64,000 nucleotides of DNA from Kingella oralis (GCF_014054985.1 NZ_CP059569.1:1240001-1304000), one strand, 5' to 3'; positions 41,946-49,845 are shown, numbered from the stretch's first letter. The notes: generated by a model not told the origin, from the letters alone. Numbers and translations are program-made.

Positions 41946-42474
41946 CGCCCACCGCCACCAGTTCAATCACCGTAGGGGTCATGCTGCCGTCCGAACTGGT
42001 AATATCCAACTTCATCCCGTTAATCAGCTTCTGCCGCGTCAGCGTCAGCGACTCAATCCGCCCTAACAGCCGCTGGATAATCGGCTCATAATCCTTACGC
42101 ACAAACGTCTTTTGCTGCACAGGCGGCACATCAGGGTCATCCGTAATCGGCACACCGCCCACTATCGCAGGCGTTTCCACAATACGCTCCAACTCCAGCG
42201 CTTCTGCCGCCTGCTCCGCTTCCAGTTTCAAAGCCCGATTCAAACGGATTTTGCACAAACGCAATTCCGCATCAATACTTTCAAGCTCCAACTCCTCCGC
42301 CAGCAGCTTTTCATCGTCCGTGTAGTAATTGGAATAAAGCGCGCCCGCTTTGGCTTGGCTGCCTTTGGGCGCGCCTTTATTTGTCCCGCCGTGCATTCGG
42401 CACCTGCCATTAGGCATCGCTTTGGAACGGCAAGGCTCGCCCGAACGGGTCTTTGCCCCACAAAGTTTAGCCAT
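41926..42474 (-). CDS. terS: Terminase small subunit-like protein with CxxHGG zinc motif
   Basis: 182 residues. N-terminal CGAKTRSGEPCRSKAM followed by GRCRMHGG is the cysteine/HGG motif found in many terminase small subunits. The middle is a charged coiled coil (EELELESIDAELRLCKIRL...). Position directly before terL supports the DNA-recognition role. Confidence 0.8.
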   Translation of the reverse strand: MAKLCGAKTRSGEPCRSKAMPNGRCRMHGGTNKGAPKGSQAKAGALYSNYYTDDEKLLAEELELESIDAELRLCKIRLNRALKLEAEQAAEALELERIVETPAIVGGVPITDDPDVPPVQQKTFVRKDYEPIIQRLLGRIESLTLTRQKLINGMKLDITSSDGSMTPTVIELVAVGDDESTG

Positions 42475-42507
42475 TCAAACACCTATTGCATGGGATTATG
42501 TTTCAAA

Positions 42508-42612
42508 TCAAGACCCGGAGCGGCGACTTTGGTTCGCATTCGCCTTTCCACGCCCGCCACCACGTTTCACATTGTAAATATGCGGCTTACCCGCAACAGG
42601 GACTTTACGCAT
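42508..42612 (-). CDS. Small basic peptide, 34 residues
   Basis: MRKVPVAGKPHIYNVKRGGG followed by RGKANANQSRRSGS: very basic, glycine-rich. GAGAGGAG precedes the ATG with good spacing. It is the first frame after the double terminator and the start of the packaging/head operon. Might bind nucleic acid; no family known to me. Confidence 0.5.
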   Translation of the reverse strand: MRKVPVAGKPHIYNVKRGGGRGKANANQSRRSGS

Positions 42613-42652
42613 AACGCGCTCCTCTCAAAAAACCTATCGGCATACAAAAAAA

Positions 42653-42676
42653 GCCGCAGATATACCCATCGGCGGC
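42653..42676 (-). terminator. Second of two terminators before the head operon
   Basis: On the minus strand GCCGC and GCGGC pair across 14 bases and are followed by TTTTTTT. Confidence 0.6.
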
Positions 42677-42697
42677 CATCCAAAAACCAACAAAAAA

Positions 42698-42718
42698 ACC
42701 GCCCAAACTACGGGCGGC
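42698..42718 (-). terminator. First of two terminators before the head operon
   Basis: On the minus strand GCCGCCCG-TAGTTT-GGGCGGT is followed by TTTTTTG. With the next hairpin it forms a double stop that late transcription must pass, as expected where an antiterminator acts. Confidence 0.75.
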
Positions 42719-42730
42719 AATCATCACAGC

Positions 42731-43162
42731 TTAATCATCAGCATCAACAAACGATGCCCAAACCTTATCAATCCTCGGCTCATCCACATAAGGCACAACA
42801 TCATCAGGCAACTCAATACCCATCATCTTAGCAATTTTCACTCCATCCAAATACTTATCGCCAAACTTACGCCAACCAATCTCGCGCAGAAACGCCTCCG
42901 ATTGCGCGCGGCTCTGAAAGCAAACGCAAAACCAATGCTCGCTATCGGTCGCATCCACCTTACGCCTATTCTCCGCTTTCAGGCGGTCGCGGAACCCCTT
43001 TTTAACCGCATCCAAATCAGCTTTGCTATCCACTTCTGCATCGCCAGTTAATTCAGGCATCTGCACCAGCGGCTTCTGCTTGCGCTTCCACTGGTTCACT
43101 TTGGCTTTCGCCTCCGCCTTTTTATCAGCAATTTGCTGTTTTAAATCATCAGTGTTTGCCAT
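42731..43162 (-). CDS. Hypothetical protein, 143 residues
   Basis: Unrecognised. Lysine-rich coiled N-terminus (LKQQIADKKAEAKAKVNQWKR) and a compact C-terminal part (EHWFCVCFQSRAQSEAFLREIGWRKFGDKYLDG). It overlaps the PAPS-reductase-like gene by 14 bases, so the two are probably made together. Confidence 0.7.
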   Translation of the reverse strand: MANTDDLKQQIADKKAEAKAKVNQWKRKQKPLVQMPELTGDAEVDSKADLDAVKKGFRDRLKAENRRKVDATDSEHWFCVCFQSRAQSEAFLREIGWRKFGDKYLDGVKIAKMMGIELPDDVVPYVDEPRIDKVWASFVDADD

Positions 43163-43850
43163 TTGCGCACTCCCATCTAAAAATCTCCAAATCCGCCATC
43201 GGGATTAGCTCCAAAATCCGCTGATAGTCCCGCGGATAATGCTTTTTAATCGGCAGCAAAAAGCGCAAGTCCAAACCATCAAACGAGCGCCCAAACACCT
43301 TGTAATCACTCCCAAGCTGCACATTATGCTTTTTAAAGCACGCTACCAAGTCCGCCTTTTTCCAGTCCCAAATCGGATGATATTTAAGCAGATTGTAAGA
43401 GATGCTCCCATGTGACTGTATCGCAATACGGCGCATCGGGCTATCCGCCGCCCGCACACCATCGGCAACCAAAGTATCCTTCGGCAAGCCGAACTTGCCC
43501 ACCATCGCAGCTTGGATGTCGGTATAGTCAAAATCAGGCAATCCTGCATCCTCAATCACCGCACAATTCTGCGGCGGTTGGCACATAAAGCTATTGAGCC
43601 AACGATACAGCGACGGATGCGGCAGTTGAGTGATTTTAAAACCAAACTGCCGCTCATACATATCCAACTGCGCATCCACAAACTCCAAGCCCGGGACCAG
43701 ATACAAATAATAAGGGATAACCTCATCAAAATGCTCGCGAATAGCCAGATAAGCCGCCACCGCATCCTTGCCGCCGCTAAACGCCAGCAAAGTCTTGCGC
43801 TGCATCTTGGCAACCTGCTTGATAGTCTCAATGCCCGATAATGCCGCCAT
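43149..43850 (-). CDS. PAPS reductase-like (N-type ATP pyrophosphatase) phage protein
   Basis: 233 residues. LLAFSGGKDAVAAYLAIREHF is the SGGxDS-type PP-loop that activates a substrate by adenylylation; YYLYLVPGLEFVD and a C-terminal RFLLPIKKHYP segment follow. Start MAALSGIET with GGAGGT upstream. In assimilatory PAPS reductase a catalytic ECGLH motif ends the protein; I do not see it, so sulfate reduction is unlikely. Phage members of this family have unknown roles, possibly nucleic-acid modification. Confidence 0.78.
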   Translation of the reverse strand: MAALSGIETIKQVAKMQRKTLLAFSGGKDAVAAYLAIREHFDEVIPYYLYLVPGLEFVDAQLDMYERQFGFKITQLPHPSLYRWLNSFMCQPPQNCAVIEDAGLPDFDYTDIQAAMVGKFGLPKDTLVADGVRAADSPMRRIAIQSHGSISYNLLKYHPIWDWKKADLVACFKKHNVQLGSDYKVFGRSFDGLDLRFLLPIKKHYPRDYQRILELIPMADLEIFRWECANGKH

Positions 43851-43872
43851 AGCACCTCCAAAATGTGTTAAT

Positions 43873-43883
43873 ATGCCTAGCAT
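43873..43883. promoter_or_regulatory. Palindromic operator candidate between divergent genes
   Basis: ATGC-CTA-GCAT in a 54-base AT-rich gap between the PAPS-reductase-like gene and a small HTH gene; probably the target of that HTH protein. Confidence 0.4.
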
Positions 43884-43904
43884 TATATAGATATATTATC
43901 CATT

Positions 43905-44120
43905 ATGCAAGACCACAAAACAACATTAGACAACCTGCTCGCGCAAACCAACCTCACACGCGCCGAGCTAGCCCGCATCTTCCAAATCGCCCCGCGTAAC
44001 ATCAGCCGTTGGAATACCCACGGCATTCCCCAATACGCCATCGCCTACCTGCAACTCAAAGCCGAAAACATCAAACTCCAAGAGCAAATCCAAGCGTACA
44101 AAGTCATCATCAAGGCATGA
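43905..44120 (+). CDS. Small HTH regulator, Cro/YdaS-like
   Basis: 71 residues. LDNLLAQTNLTRAELARIFQIAPRNISRWNTHGIP is a helix-turn-helix, followed by a short coiled coil (YLQLKAENIKLQEQIQAYK) for dimerisation. Divergent from the PAPS-reductase-like gene, so it likely regulates that gene. A CCACC/GGTGG hairpin follows. Confidence 0.7.
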   Translation: MQDHKTTLDNLLAQTNLTRAELARIFQIAPRNISRWNTHGIPQYAIAYLQLKAENIKLQEQIQAYKVIIKA

Positions 44121-44150
44121 AAAAACCACCCTCCAAGGTGGCTTCATAAA

Positions 44151-44426
44151 TCAAGCAACGGCAAACTGAAACGACAACGCCTGCCCCAGTTGCGCATTAA
44201 TATTCACCAGCGCGTCCAATGAAAATTTATCAATGCGCCCGTTCAATAAATCGTTAATGCGCGGCTGCGTCAAACCGCAACGGCTCGCCGCCTGCTTCTG
44301 CGTCCAGCCGTTTTGCTTGATGATGTCCGAAATGTGCATCATCAAATCCGCGCGCAATTTCAAATTCGCCGCTTCAATTGGCGTGTCGCACAAAGCATCA
44401 AAAGCGGAAGTGTAAGTTTTATCCAT
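44151..44426 (-). CDS. HigA-like antitoxin (XRE family)
   Basis: 91 residues. NGWTQKQAASRCGLTQPRINDLLNGRIDKFSLDALVNI is an XRE helix-turn-helix of the HigA-2/phage-associated group. Toxin gene first, antitoxin second with eight bases of overlap, the HigBA order. It would bind the operator at the toxin promoter. Confidence 0.82.
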   Translation of the reverse strand: MDKTYTSAFDALCDTPIEAANLKLRADLMMHISDIIKQNGWTQKQAASRCGLTQPRINDLLNGRIDKFSLDALVNINAQLGQALSFQFAVA

Positions 44427-44751
44427 GATTTAACTCCTGTATCAAGGCAAGATAGCGTCTTTTGGCAACATCCAAATCAGGCTTGGCGGTGCGCTGCGTT
44501 TTCTTTTGAAACGCATGCAGCACATACACCGCATCGCCAAATTTTGCGACATACATCACGCGGTAAATGCCCGTTTCGTCTTTTAAGCGGATTTCCACCA
44601 CGCCGCTGCCTACCGTTGTCATAATTTTAAAATCATTCGGCATCTCGCCGCATTGGACACGGTGCAACTGATACCCGGCCGCCTGCTTCATGCCGTCAGG
44701 AAAATCGCGTATGCAATCCAAAGAATCGCCAAGAAAAGTTAGTGTTTTCAT
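44419..44751 (-). CDS. HigB/RelE-like toxin (phage Gp49-like)
   Basis: 110 residues. MKTLTFLGDSLDCIRDFP, then VGSGVVEIRLKDETGIYRVMYVAKF and VYVLHAFQKKTQRTAKPDLDVAKRRY, matching the Gp49-like HigB family of ribosome-dependent mRNA nucleases (KKTxxTxxxDIxxA motif). Good promoter directly upstream with overlapping operator. It sits between Q-like and late genes, a position for addiction or a defence function. Confidence 0.83.
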   Translation of the reverse strand: MKTLTFLGDSLDCIRDFPDGMKQAAGYQLHRVQCGEMPNDFKIMTTVGSGVVEIRLKDETGIYRVMYVAKFGDAVYVLHAFQKKTQRTAKPDLDVAKRRYLALIQELNHG

Positions 44752-44758
44752 GGAATGA

Positions 44759-44787
44759 ATTATATCAAAACCGATATAATTCTGCAA
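44759..44787 (-). promoter_or_regulatory. Promoter and operator of the HigBA-like pair
   Basis: On the minus strand TTGCAG and TATAAT are 17 bases apart. The inverted repeat ATTATATC/GATATAAT (44759-44780) covers the -10 and spacer, fitting autorepression by the antitoxin complex. Confidence 0.75.
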
Positions 44788-44859
44788 CTAAAAAAGGAGA
44801 AAGCCGCCTAAACGCAACTTTCTCCGAAATATAGCAAAATTATACTTAAAAACTCACAC

Positions 44860-45348
44860 CTAATCAATGATTTTTCGCTCTTTAAAGCACGTTTGCAGCT
44901 TAAATCTCGCTTCCTGTTCCCAAGCCGCCAAATGCTTGCGAATACGGTCCCGCTTGCGCTGAAACGTCATATCGTGCAAACCGTATTTATCCATAATCGC
45001 CACCCGCTTAGGCATCTCGCTGTAAATATGGCGCAACATATCCGCTGCCAGATACACATCATCGCAAATCTTTTCCGCCACCAGCACGCCAGCAATAATC
45101 AGTAAGCCGTCCAATTTGCCGTATTCGCATTCCACCACGGCAACCAACAACGGGCTATTCAGGCAGCCTGAAACCTGCGAGCGTATCATCGCCGCGTTGG
45201 CGTGCCATTCCGCCTGTGTTAAACCGCTACTGCTGGGGCAATCGCCCTGAATATGGCTAATCACGCTTGCCGTGTTACCGCGTGGCTCAATCATCACGCT
45301 GCTGATTTTGTACACCTGCGATAGGCACTCATCCAAATTACGATACAT
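44860..45348 (-). CDS. Late-region regulator candidate (antiterminator position)
   Basis: 162 residues; family not recognised with certainty. GLTQAEWHANAAMIRSQVSG and CEYGKLDGLLIIAGVLVAEKI, then a basic C-terminal part (HDMTFQRKRDRIRKHLAAWEQEARFKL). Start MYRNLDECL after GAAAGGA. It lies after the NinB-RusA block and before late genes, where lambdoid phages keep Q. The double terminator ahead of the head operon makes an antiterminator necessary. Identification is by context. Confidence 0.6.
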   Translation of the reverse strand: MYRNLDECLSQVYKISSVMIEPRGNTASVISHIQGDCPSSSGLTQAEWHANAAMIRSQVSGCLNSPLLVAVVECEYGKLDGLLIIAGVLVAEKICDDVYLAADMLRHIYSEMPKRVAIMDKYGLHDMTFQRKRDRIRKHLAAWEQEARFKLQTCFKERKIID

Positions 45349-45658
45349 TCCGTTCCTTTCTCCAACGTTCCCAATACTCATCCGCTTTCGCTTCAAACCA
45401 AGCCGCCGCATCCTCGGCAATAATTCCATTGGCTGCCAACACATACGCTTCGCCGTGCTGATGCTGCATGGCATGTTCCGCGTGCGTCAGCGGCACCCCC
45501 GAAAACGCTGGTTTGATTCCCACGCCGCTGCCGCGCGACACACGGCGCACATGGGCAAACTCGCAGCGCCCTTCTCCATCCACCCATTCCGAAAAGCAGC
45601 CTGAAATACAACTCGGCTGCCGCCGCACCCATGCCTGAAAATCTTTATCAGTATTCAA
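45338..45658 (-). CDS. DUF968-like putative HNH-type protein
   Basis: 106 residues. CEFAHVRRVSRGSGVGIKP followed by PLTHAEHAMQHQHGE has the histidine pattern of DUF968 nuclease-like proteins of lambdoid nin regions. It overlaps its neighbours by about ten bases. Confidence 0.75.
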   Translation of the reverse strand: MNTDKDFQAWVRRQPSCISGCFSEWVDGEGRCEFAHVRRVSRGSGVGIKPAFSGVPLTHAEHAMQHQHGEAYVLAANGIIAEDAAAWFEAKADEYWERWRKERNVS

Positions 45659-46049
45659 AAATCACTCCTTGCTCTGCTGCCCATGCTTCAATCCGCGTTT
45701 GGTAATCCGCCATCTGTTGCGTGTTCAGCTTGGTTGTTGATAATCCGATTTTTTGGATTTCGCCGCTGGGCAACACCCGCTCATCGCAGCCGATAAATTG
45801 CTGCTTAAAATATTCGTGCCATGTGTCCGCATCGTATCGCCGCCCATCCAGCCAAACCTGCTCGGCAATTTGGCTGTACAAGCTCCACAAGCGGCGGTTT
45901 TGCTCGTAGCTGCGCTTGGCTTTGTAGGGGCGTATTGTGATTTCCAAATCGCCGTGCGCCGCCAGTAGCTCGGGAACAATGTTTTTGTATAGGTTTTCAA
46001 ACAAAGGGCGTTGATTGGACACTTGGCAGCGGAATTTGCGTTCATTCAT
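45648..46049 (-). CDS. ninB: Recombination protein NinB
   Basis: 133 residues. Single-strand DNA-binding recombination factor. KRSYEQNRRLWSLYSQIAEQV, DADTWHEYFKQQFIG and STTKLNTQQMADYQTRIEAWA match lambda NinB (Orf). Confidence 0.88.
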   Translation of the reverse strand: MNERKFRCQVSNQRPLFENLYKNIVPELLAAHGDLEITIRPYKAKRSYEQNRRLWSLYSQIAEQVWLDGRRYDADTWHEYFKQQFIGCDERVLPSGEIQKIGLSTTKLNTQQMADYQTRIEAWAAEQGVIFEY

Positions 46050-46407
46050 TTTCAGGCTGCCCCATCAATTCAATCTCCACCCGCGCATCCTTTCTGCTTT
46101 CCGCCTTAACCTTGTCAATCAGCAGCGGGCGAAACTGCGCATCGTCTACGCCGATTGCTTTTGCCATGCCGTCCAAAGCGGGCTTCATGGCGGCGAGTAG
46201 GTTGTCCAAATCACGTTTTCTTGCGTCTGGCGTGTAAAACGTGATTTTCAAGCCGCCGCCTGTGTAATTCAGGCTGCCTGAAAGCAAAAAGGCTTCTTGG
46301 CGGGCTTTCACTTTTGCCTGTTGCACGCTTGCCCAATGCCGTCCGTGTTTGCGGTTGGGCATTAGGACGGGGTTAGGGTAAGGAAGGATGATTTTGTTCT
46401 GTTTCAT
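46042..46407 (-). CDS. rusA: RusA-like Holliday junction resolvase
   Basis: 121 residues. PDARKRDLDNLLAAMKPALDGM holds the catalytic aspartates (RDLDN...D) of RusA. Start MKQNKIILPYPNPV after AGGAAAAA. Resolves recombination or replication intermediates before packaging. Overlaps NinB. Confidence 0.88.
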   Translation of the reverse strand: MKQNKIILPYPNPVLMPNRKHGRHWASVQQAKVKARQEAFLLSGSLNYTGGGLKITFYTPDARKRDLDNLLAAMKPALDGMAKAIGVDDAQFRPLLIDKVKAESRKDARVEIELMGQPENE

Positions 46408-46497
46408 TTTTGTTTTTCCTGCGCCGTGTTCAGTATTTAAATAATCCTTAAATACTGCTTTCAGGCTGCCATTTTTCAATCTGCCAGTTTCCCGATT

Positions 46498-46854
46498 TCA
46501 AATCGGGAAATTCCAACCGTGGTCATCATGCCCACAGTTCACAAACCCTTTGCAACAATCCCAAAACCGCCTATCCAACAAATCCCCCACTTCGCAATCC
46601 AACCAATCCGCCAATGCCTGCACCGTCCCCCATTTGGGCAGCCGCTCGCCGTTTAACCAATCCTGCACCGCGATGACGCTCACCAGCACTTGCGAATTGC
46701 TGCGCTGCCACGCGCTTAACACGTCGCTCGCTGCGGCATAAATCTTTGTAGCGTTGGGGTTGGCGATTAAGCCCTTTTCGCCCAGCAAGGCGCGAAACCG
46801 CCACATAAAATCGTCCTGCGCCGCGCGTTGGCGATACATAGCATTTAGTCCCAT
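46498..46854 (-). CDS. HTH-domain protein
   Basis: 118 residues. VAVQDWLNGERLPKWGTVQALADWLDCEVGDLL looks like helices 3-5 of an XRE-type HTH in a degenerate form; C-terminal cysteines (DCCKGFVNCGHD). Start MGLNAMYRQ, overlapping the previous small gene. Function unknown. Confidence 0.6.
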   Translation of the reverse strand: MGLNAMYRQRAAQDDFMWRFRALLGEKGLIANPNATKIYAAASDVLSAWQRSNSQVLVSVIAVQDWLNGERLPKWGTVQALADWLDCEVGDLLDRRFWDCCKGFVNCGHDDHGWNFPI

Positions 46855-47060
46855 CCCAACTTCTCCACATACGCCCGCCGCTTGGCGACAACTTCGCCAT
46901 CGGCAGCCTGAAAACGCCCATTGCTGCATTCGCTGTGACACGGGATAAACCGCCACGCTTCCCCCTTTTTGCACACCACCGATGCCGATTTCCAGCCCCA
47001 GTAATCCGCTGCGGCGCGAAAGTCGGCGTGTTGGCAGTTGAGACAAGTTTCAGATGTCAT
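46845..47060 (-). CDS. Small cysteine-rich (zinc-binding) protein
   Basis: 71 residues. ETCLNCQHADF and later VVCKKGEAWRFIPCHSEC: four or five cysteines spaced like a treble-clef zinc site. GGGAGAG before the ATG. It overlaps the DnaB gene end. Such small proteins are common in phage replication regions; role unknown. Confidence 0.65.
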   Translation of the reverse strand: MTSETCLNCQHADFRAAADYWGWKSASVVCKKGEAWRFIPCHSECSNGRFQAADGEVVAKRRAYVEKLGWD

Positions 47061-48402
47061 AAACACTCTCCCTTTGTGCCTGTTCATCCAAATTCTGCGG
47101 TGCAGCCAGCGGGTCAAAATCGTTGGTAAATTTCTGATACTCGCCGCGAAAGCCGATGTGCAGCGTGCCACGCATCCCGTCGCGGTTTTTCGCCAAAATC
47201 AATTCCGCTTTGGTGGGGTTTTCGCTGTTGTCGTAGTAAGCGGGGCGATAAGGAAAAATCACCAGATTGGCGTTTTGCTCAATGCCGCCGCTGCCGCGAA
47301 TATCCGACATGGTGGGGCGCGTTTCCAACGCTTTCTCTTTGCCACGGTTCAACTGCGCCACGGCAATCACATGGATGTCTAACTCAATGGCCAGCCGTTT
47401 CAGTTTCGCCGTGATTTCGTCCAACTCGCGCACTTCGTTGCGCACGTCTTGCAAGGGCATTAAGTGGATGTGGTCCACCACCAGCAAATCCAAACCGTGC
47501 TGCTGTTTTTGGATGCGGCACTCGGCGACCAGTTCGTCGATGTTCAGGCTTTCGCTGTCCACGCTTAAATTCCAGCCTGAAAGCTCGTTGATGTAGTCGT
47601 TCAGCAAATCCACTTCGCCTGCCGTCATCCGCCCGCGCCGCGCGTTGCCGTAATCCACTTCCTTATCCGCCGCGCAGCCGCGAATCGCCAAATCCTTTGC
47701 TCCCATCTCGTAGCTTTGGATGCGCACCGCCAAGCCCTTCTTGGCGTTGTGGCGGGCGATGTTTTCGGCAAGAATGGATTTACCCATGCTGGGTCGCCCA
47801 CCAATCACGCTCAAATCGCCGCGCCGCAAGCCCTGTGTGGTGGCATCCAAGGCTTTCAAACCTGTGGAAAAGCCCAGCATCGCGCCGTTGGGCATCTGCA
47901 TAATCTGGTCGTAGTAGGCGATGAGGTCTTGCACAATCTCGCCCGCAAATTTCACTTTGCTTGCCCCTTGCGTCGCCCGCGATGCTTGGGCAACCAGTTC
48001 AACCGCCTTGGCTTGCATCTCGGGCAACGTCAAATCATCGTTTCGCATCTCGGCGATTTGTTGCCCTGCGCCCAGCAGTTCGCGCATACCGTAGCGGTCG
48101 CGCACAATCTGCGCATAGCGGGCAATGTTGGCAGCCGACGGCGTGTGTTGCGCAAGGGTGACCAGGTAATCCATGCCTCCCACGGTCTCCAATGCGCCGC
48201 GCTGTTCCAGCTTCTCGCCCACGGTAACGATGTCGGCAGGCTCATGGTTCGCCAGCATCGCCGATAGCGTGTCAAACAAGATTTTGTGTTGGTGGTTGGC
48301 AAACATCTCGGCTTTCAGGCTGCCTATCTTGGCAAAGGCGGCGTTTTCCAGCAGCAAACCGCCTAACAGCGATTGTTCCGCTTCCATGCTGGCAAAATTC
48401 AT
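47050..48402 (-). CDS. dnaB: Replicative DNA helicase, DnaB-like
   Basis: 450 residues. Ring helicase for phage replication. N-terminal DnaB domain (EQSLLGGLLLENAAFAKIG), RecA-like domain with Walker A GGRPSMGKSILAENIA, LLVVDHIHLM Walker B and the RGSGGIEQNANLVIFPYRP motif. The phage thus brings its own helicase and does not need to load the host one. ATG 48402 is best placed for GGAG; an ATG four codons earlier is possible. Confidence 0.92.
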   Translation of the reverse strand: MNFASMEAEQSLLGGLLLENAAFAKIGSLKAEMFANHQHKILFDTLSAMLANHEPADIVTVGEKLEQRGALETVGGMDYLVTLAQHTPSAANIARYAQIVRDRYGMRELLGAGQQIAEMRNDDLTLPEMQAKAVELVAQASRATQGASKVKFAGEIVQDLIAYYDQIMQMPNGAMLGFSTGLKALDATTQGLRRGDLSVIGGRPSMGKSILAENIARHNAKKGLAVRIQSYEMGAKDLAIRGCAADKEVDYGNARRGRMTAGEVDLLNDYINELSGWNLSVDSESLNIDELVAECRIQKQQHGLDLLVVDHIHLMPLQDVRNEVRELDEITAKLKRLAIELDIHVIAVAQLNRGKEKALETRPTMSDIRGSGGIEQNANLVIFPYRPAYYDNSENPTKAELILAKNRDGMRGTLHIGFRGEYQKFTNDFDPLAAPQNLDEQAQRESVYDI

Positions 48403-49346
48403 TTCGGTCTCCATTCCAAAATTCGCAAGAAATTATCGGGCTTCAAAATCCAATCCAAATCCGCCCGCCAGCCCCTATCGTTTTCACCCAACCAATGCGG
48501 ATTCATGGCAACCTTGGCAAAGAATTTAGCAAACCATGCCAAGCCCGAAGCCGTGTCGGTAAAACGCACCTTGCCACTGGGGTCTTTGCTGTTCAGCATC
48601 TCTTTCCAACGCCCCGCAATCACGCGCTTACGCTTGTCGTTCAGCAATTGCGCATTGGGCAACCTGCCGCCCAAAACTTCGTTGTAGGTCTGCAAGACTT
48701 GCTGCACGGGGACTGGGGCTATCGCCTTTCTCTTCGGGCTGCCAGAGTGTGCCGCTGCATCATTTTCAGCAAGGCTTGCAGGGTTAGAGGGTTGGTCTGC
48801 AATGTCTGCAAGACTTTCCAAATCGCCGCCCCCCGTTGTCGCGTTAGCGGCAACAAGCGCGTCAGCGCAATTTTCGTCGGCAGCGCTTGGGGGTAAGGGG
48901 GTATTGTTATTATTCAGTTCTTGTTTAGATTCAGTATTTATTAATACGTCAGGCTTTTCCTGATTAGGCTTTTCCTGATTAGGCTTTTCCTGATTAGGCT
49001 TTTCCTGATTAGGCTTTTCCTGATTAGGCTTTTCCTGATTAGGCTTTTTGGTTTGTGGCACATCAAAAACAAAATAATCCGCTTCGCCAGTCTTTTGTTT
49101 TTTCATCACTAAAAAACCTACTTCGCGCAACTCTTTAAGTAAATTATGTACAGCATTTATCCCGCTTTCCTTTGCTGTATCTTCCGTTACAGTAGTCAAA
49201 TGCTGCGCTGAAACAGCCCAGTTATCAGGCTTACTCAACAAATAGCACAACAAACCGATTGCAGCGAAACTTAACTGTTTGTCAGCAAAAACACAGTTAT
49301 CAATTACTGTGAAATTTCTATCGCGTTTTGCTCGGATAATTGCCAT
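48399..49346 (-). CDS. Phage replication initiator, O-like
   Basis: 315 residues. N-terminal winged helix (DNCVFADKQLSFAAIGLLCYLLSKPDNW, AVHNLLKELREVGFLVMKK), then a linker of six or seven KPNQE units, an unstructured acidic part and a C-terminal domain ending in a DnaT/GpP-like segment (GLAWFAKFFAKVAMNPHWLGENDRG). Coupled to the helicase gene. The linker DNA is a row of 15-bp repeats beside AT-rich sequence, probably the replication origin, as in lambda O. Confidence 0.82.
   Translation of the reverse strand: MAIIRAKRDRNFTVIDNCVFADKQLSFAAIGLLCYLLSKPDNWAVSAQHLTTVTEDTAKESGINAVHNLLKELREVGFLVMKKQKTGEADYFVFDVPQTKKPNQEKPNQEKPNQEKPNQEKPNQEKPNQEKPDVLINTESKQELNNNNTPLPPSAADENCADALVAANATTGGGDLESLADIADQPSNPASLAENDAAAHSGSPKRKAIAPVPVQQVLQTYNEVLGGRLPNAQLLNDKRKRVIAGRWKEMLNSKDPSGKVRFTDTASGLAWFAKFFAKVAMNPHWLGENDRGWRADLDWILKPDNFLRILEWRPK
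48951..49049. repeat. 15-bp direct repeats, candidate iterons/origin
   Basis: Six exact copies of AGGCTTTTCCTGATT and a partial seventh, inside the initiator gene. Flanked at 48901-48950 by a very AT-rich stretch that could melt. The repeat length equals five codons, so copy number can vary without breaking the protein. Confidence 0.7.
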
Positions 49347-49349
49347 TTT

Positions 49350-49703
49350 TTACCCCTGCTTCTGTTCAAAGAAAAATAATTCAGGTTCAACTTTCAACAC
49401 CGTTAATACGTTTTTTTCTTTAAGAAAATTTATTTGGTCTGCTGTAAATTTAATTCCATTTGTTTTTTTGTGGACGGCAACACGAAGCCTAAACGTTTCT
49501 AAATCGCTTGTTCCTTTGGTGCTATTGCAGCTTCTGCAACTCGGCATTAAATTTTCCAAATGATTACTGCCACCTTTTGCTTTTGGTAAAAAATGGTCTA
49601 TACACATTGTTTCCAAATCAAGTTCGCAGCCACAGTAAGCGCATCGCCAATTACATTTTTCGGCTACCTTTATTTTCTTTTGTGTTGATGTTTTTTTACT
49701 CAT
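49350..49703 (-). CDS. HNH endonuclease
   Basis: 117 residues. CNWRCAYCGCELDLETMCIDHFLPKAKGGSNHLENLMPSC...CN: a full HNH motif with two zinc cysteine pairs. AT-rich compared with surrounding genes, consistent with a mobile free-standing nuclease. It lies between antirepressor and initiator genes. Confidence 0.85.
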   Translation of the reverse strand: MSKKTSTQKKIKVAEKCNWRCAYCGCELDLETMCIDHFLPKAKGGSNHLENLMPSCRSCNSTKGTSDLETFRLRVAVHKKTNGIKFTADQINFLKEKNVLTVLKVEPELFFFEQKQG

Positions 49704-49845
49704 CGCCTATATCCTTTACCACTCGTTTCCATTCATCAAACACTGCCTGGGCGCGGCTCACATCTTCCGTTTGCATCGCTGCCAACGCTTCCATGCGCAG
49801 CGTGTATAACGCCTTATCGCGGTCAATCAGCCATTGCTTGCTCAT
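49696..49845 (-). CDS. Small helical protein, 49 residues
   Basis: MSKQWLIDRDKALYTLRMEALA... a single amphipathic helical protein with GAGGTAG upstream. Its start overlaps the antirepressor stop (ATGA), and its end overlaps the HNH start by eight bases. No family known to me. Confidence 0.6.
   Translation of the reverse strand: MSKQWLIDRDKALYTLRMEALAAMQTEDVSRAQAVFDEWKRVVKDIGDE

Noticed and set aside
43149..43850. Assimilatory PAPS reductase (CysH)
   Set aside because: The PP-loop is present but the C-terminal cysteine motif needed for reduction is not seen, and the context is phage packaging.
48951..49049. CRISPR-like array of short repeats
   Set aside because: Repeats are directly adjacent with no spacers and encode a regular KPNQE linker; iterons or linker expansion fit better.
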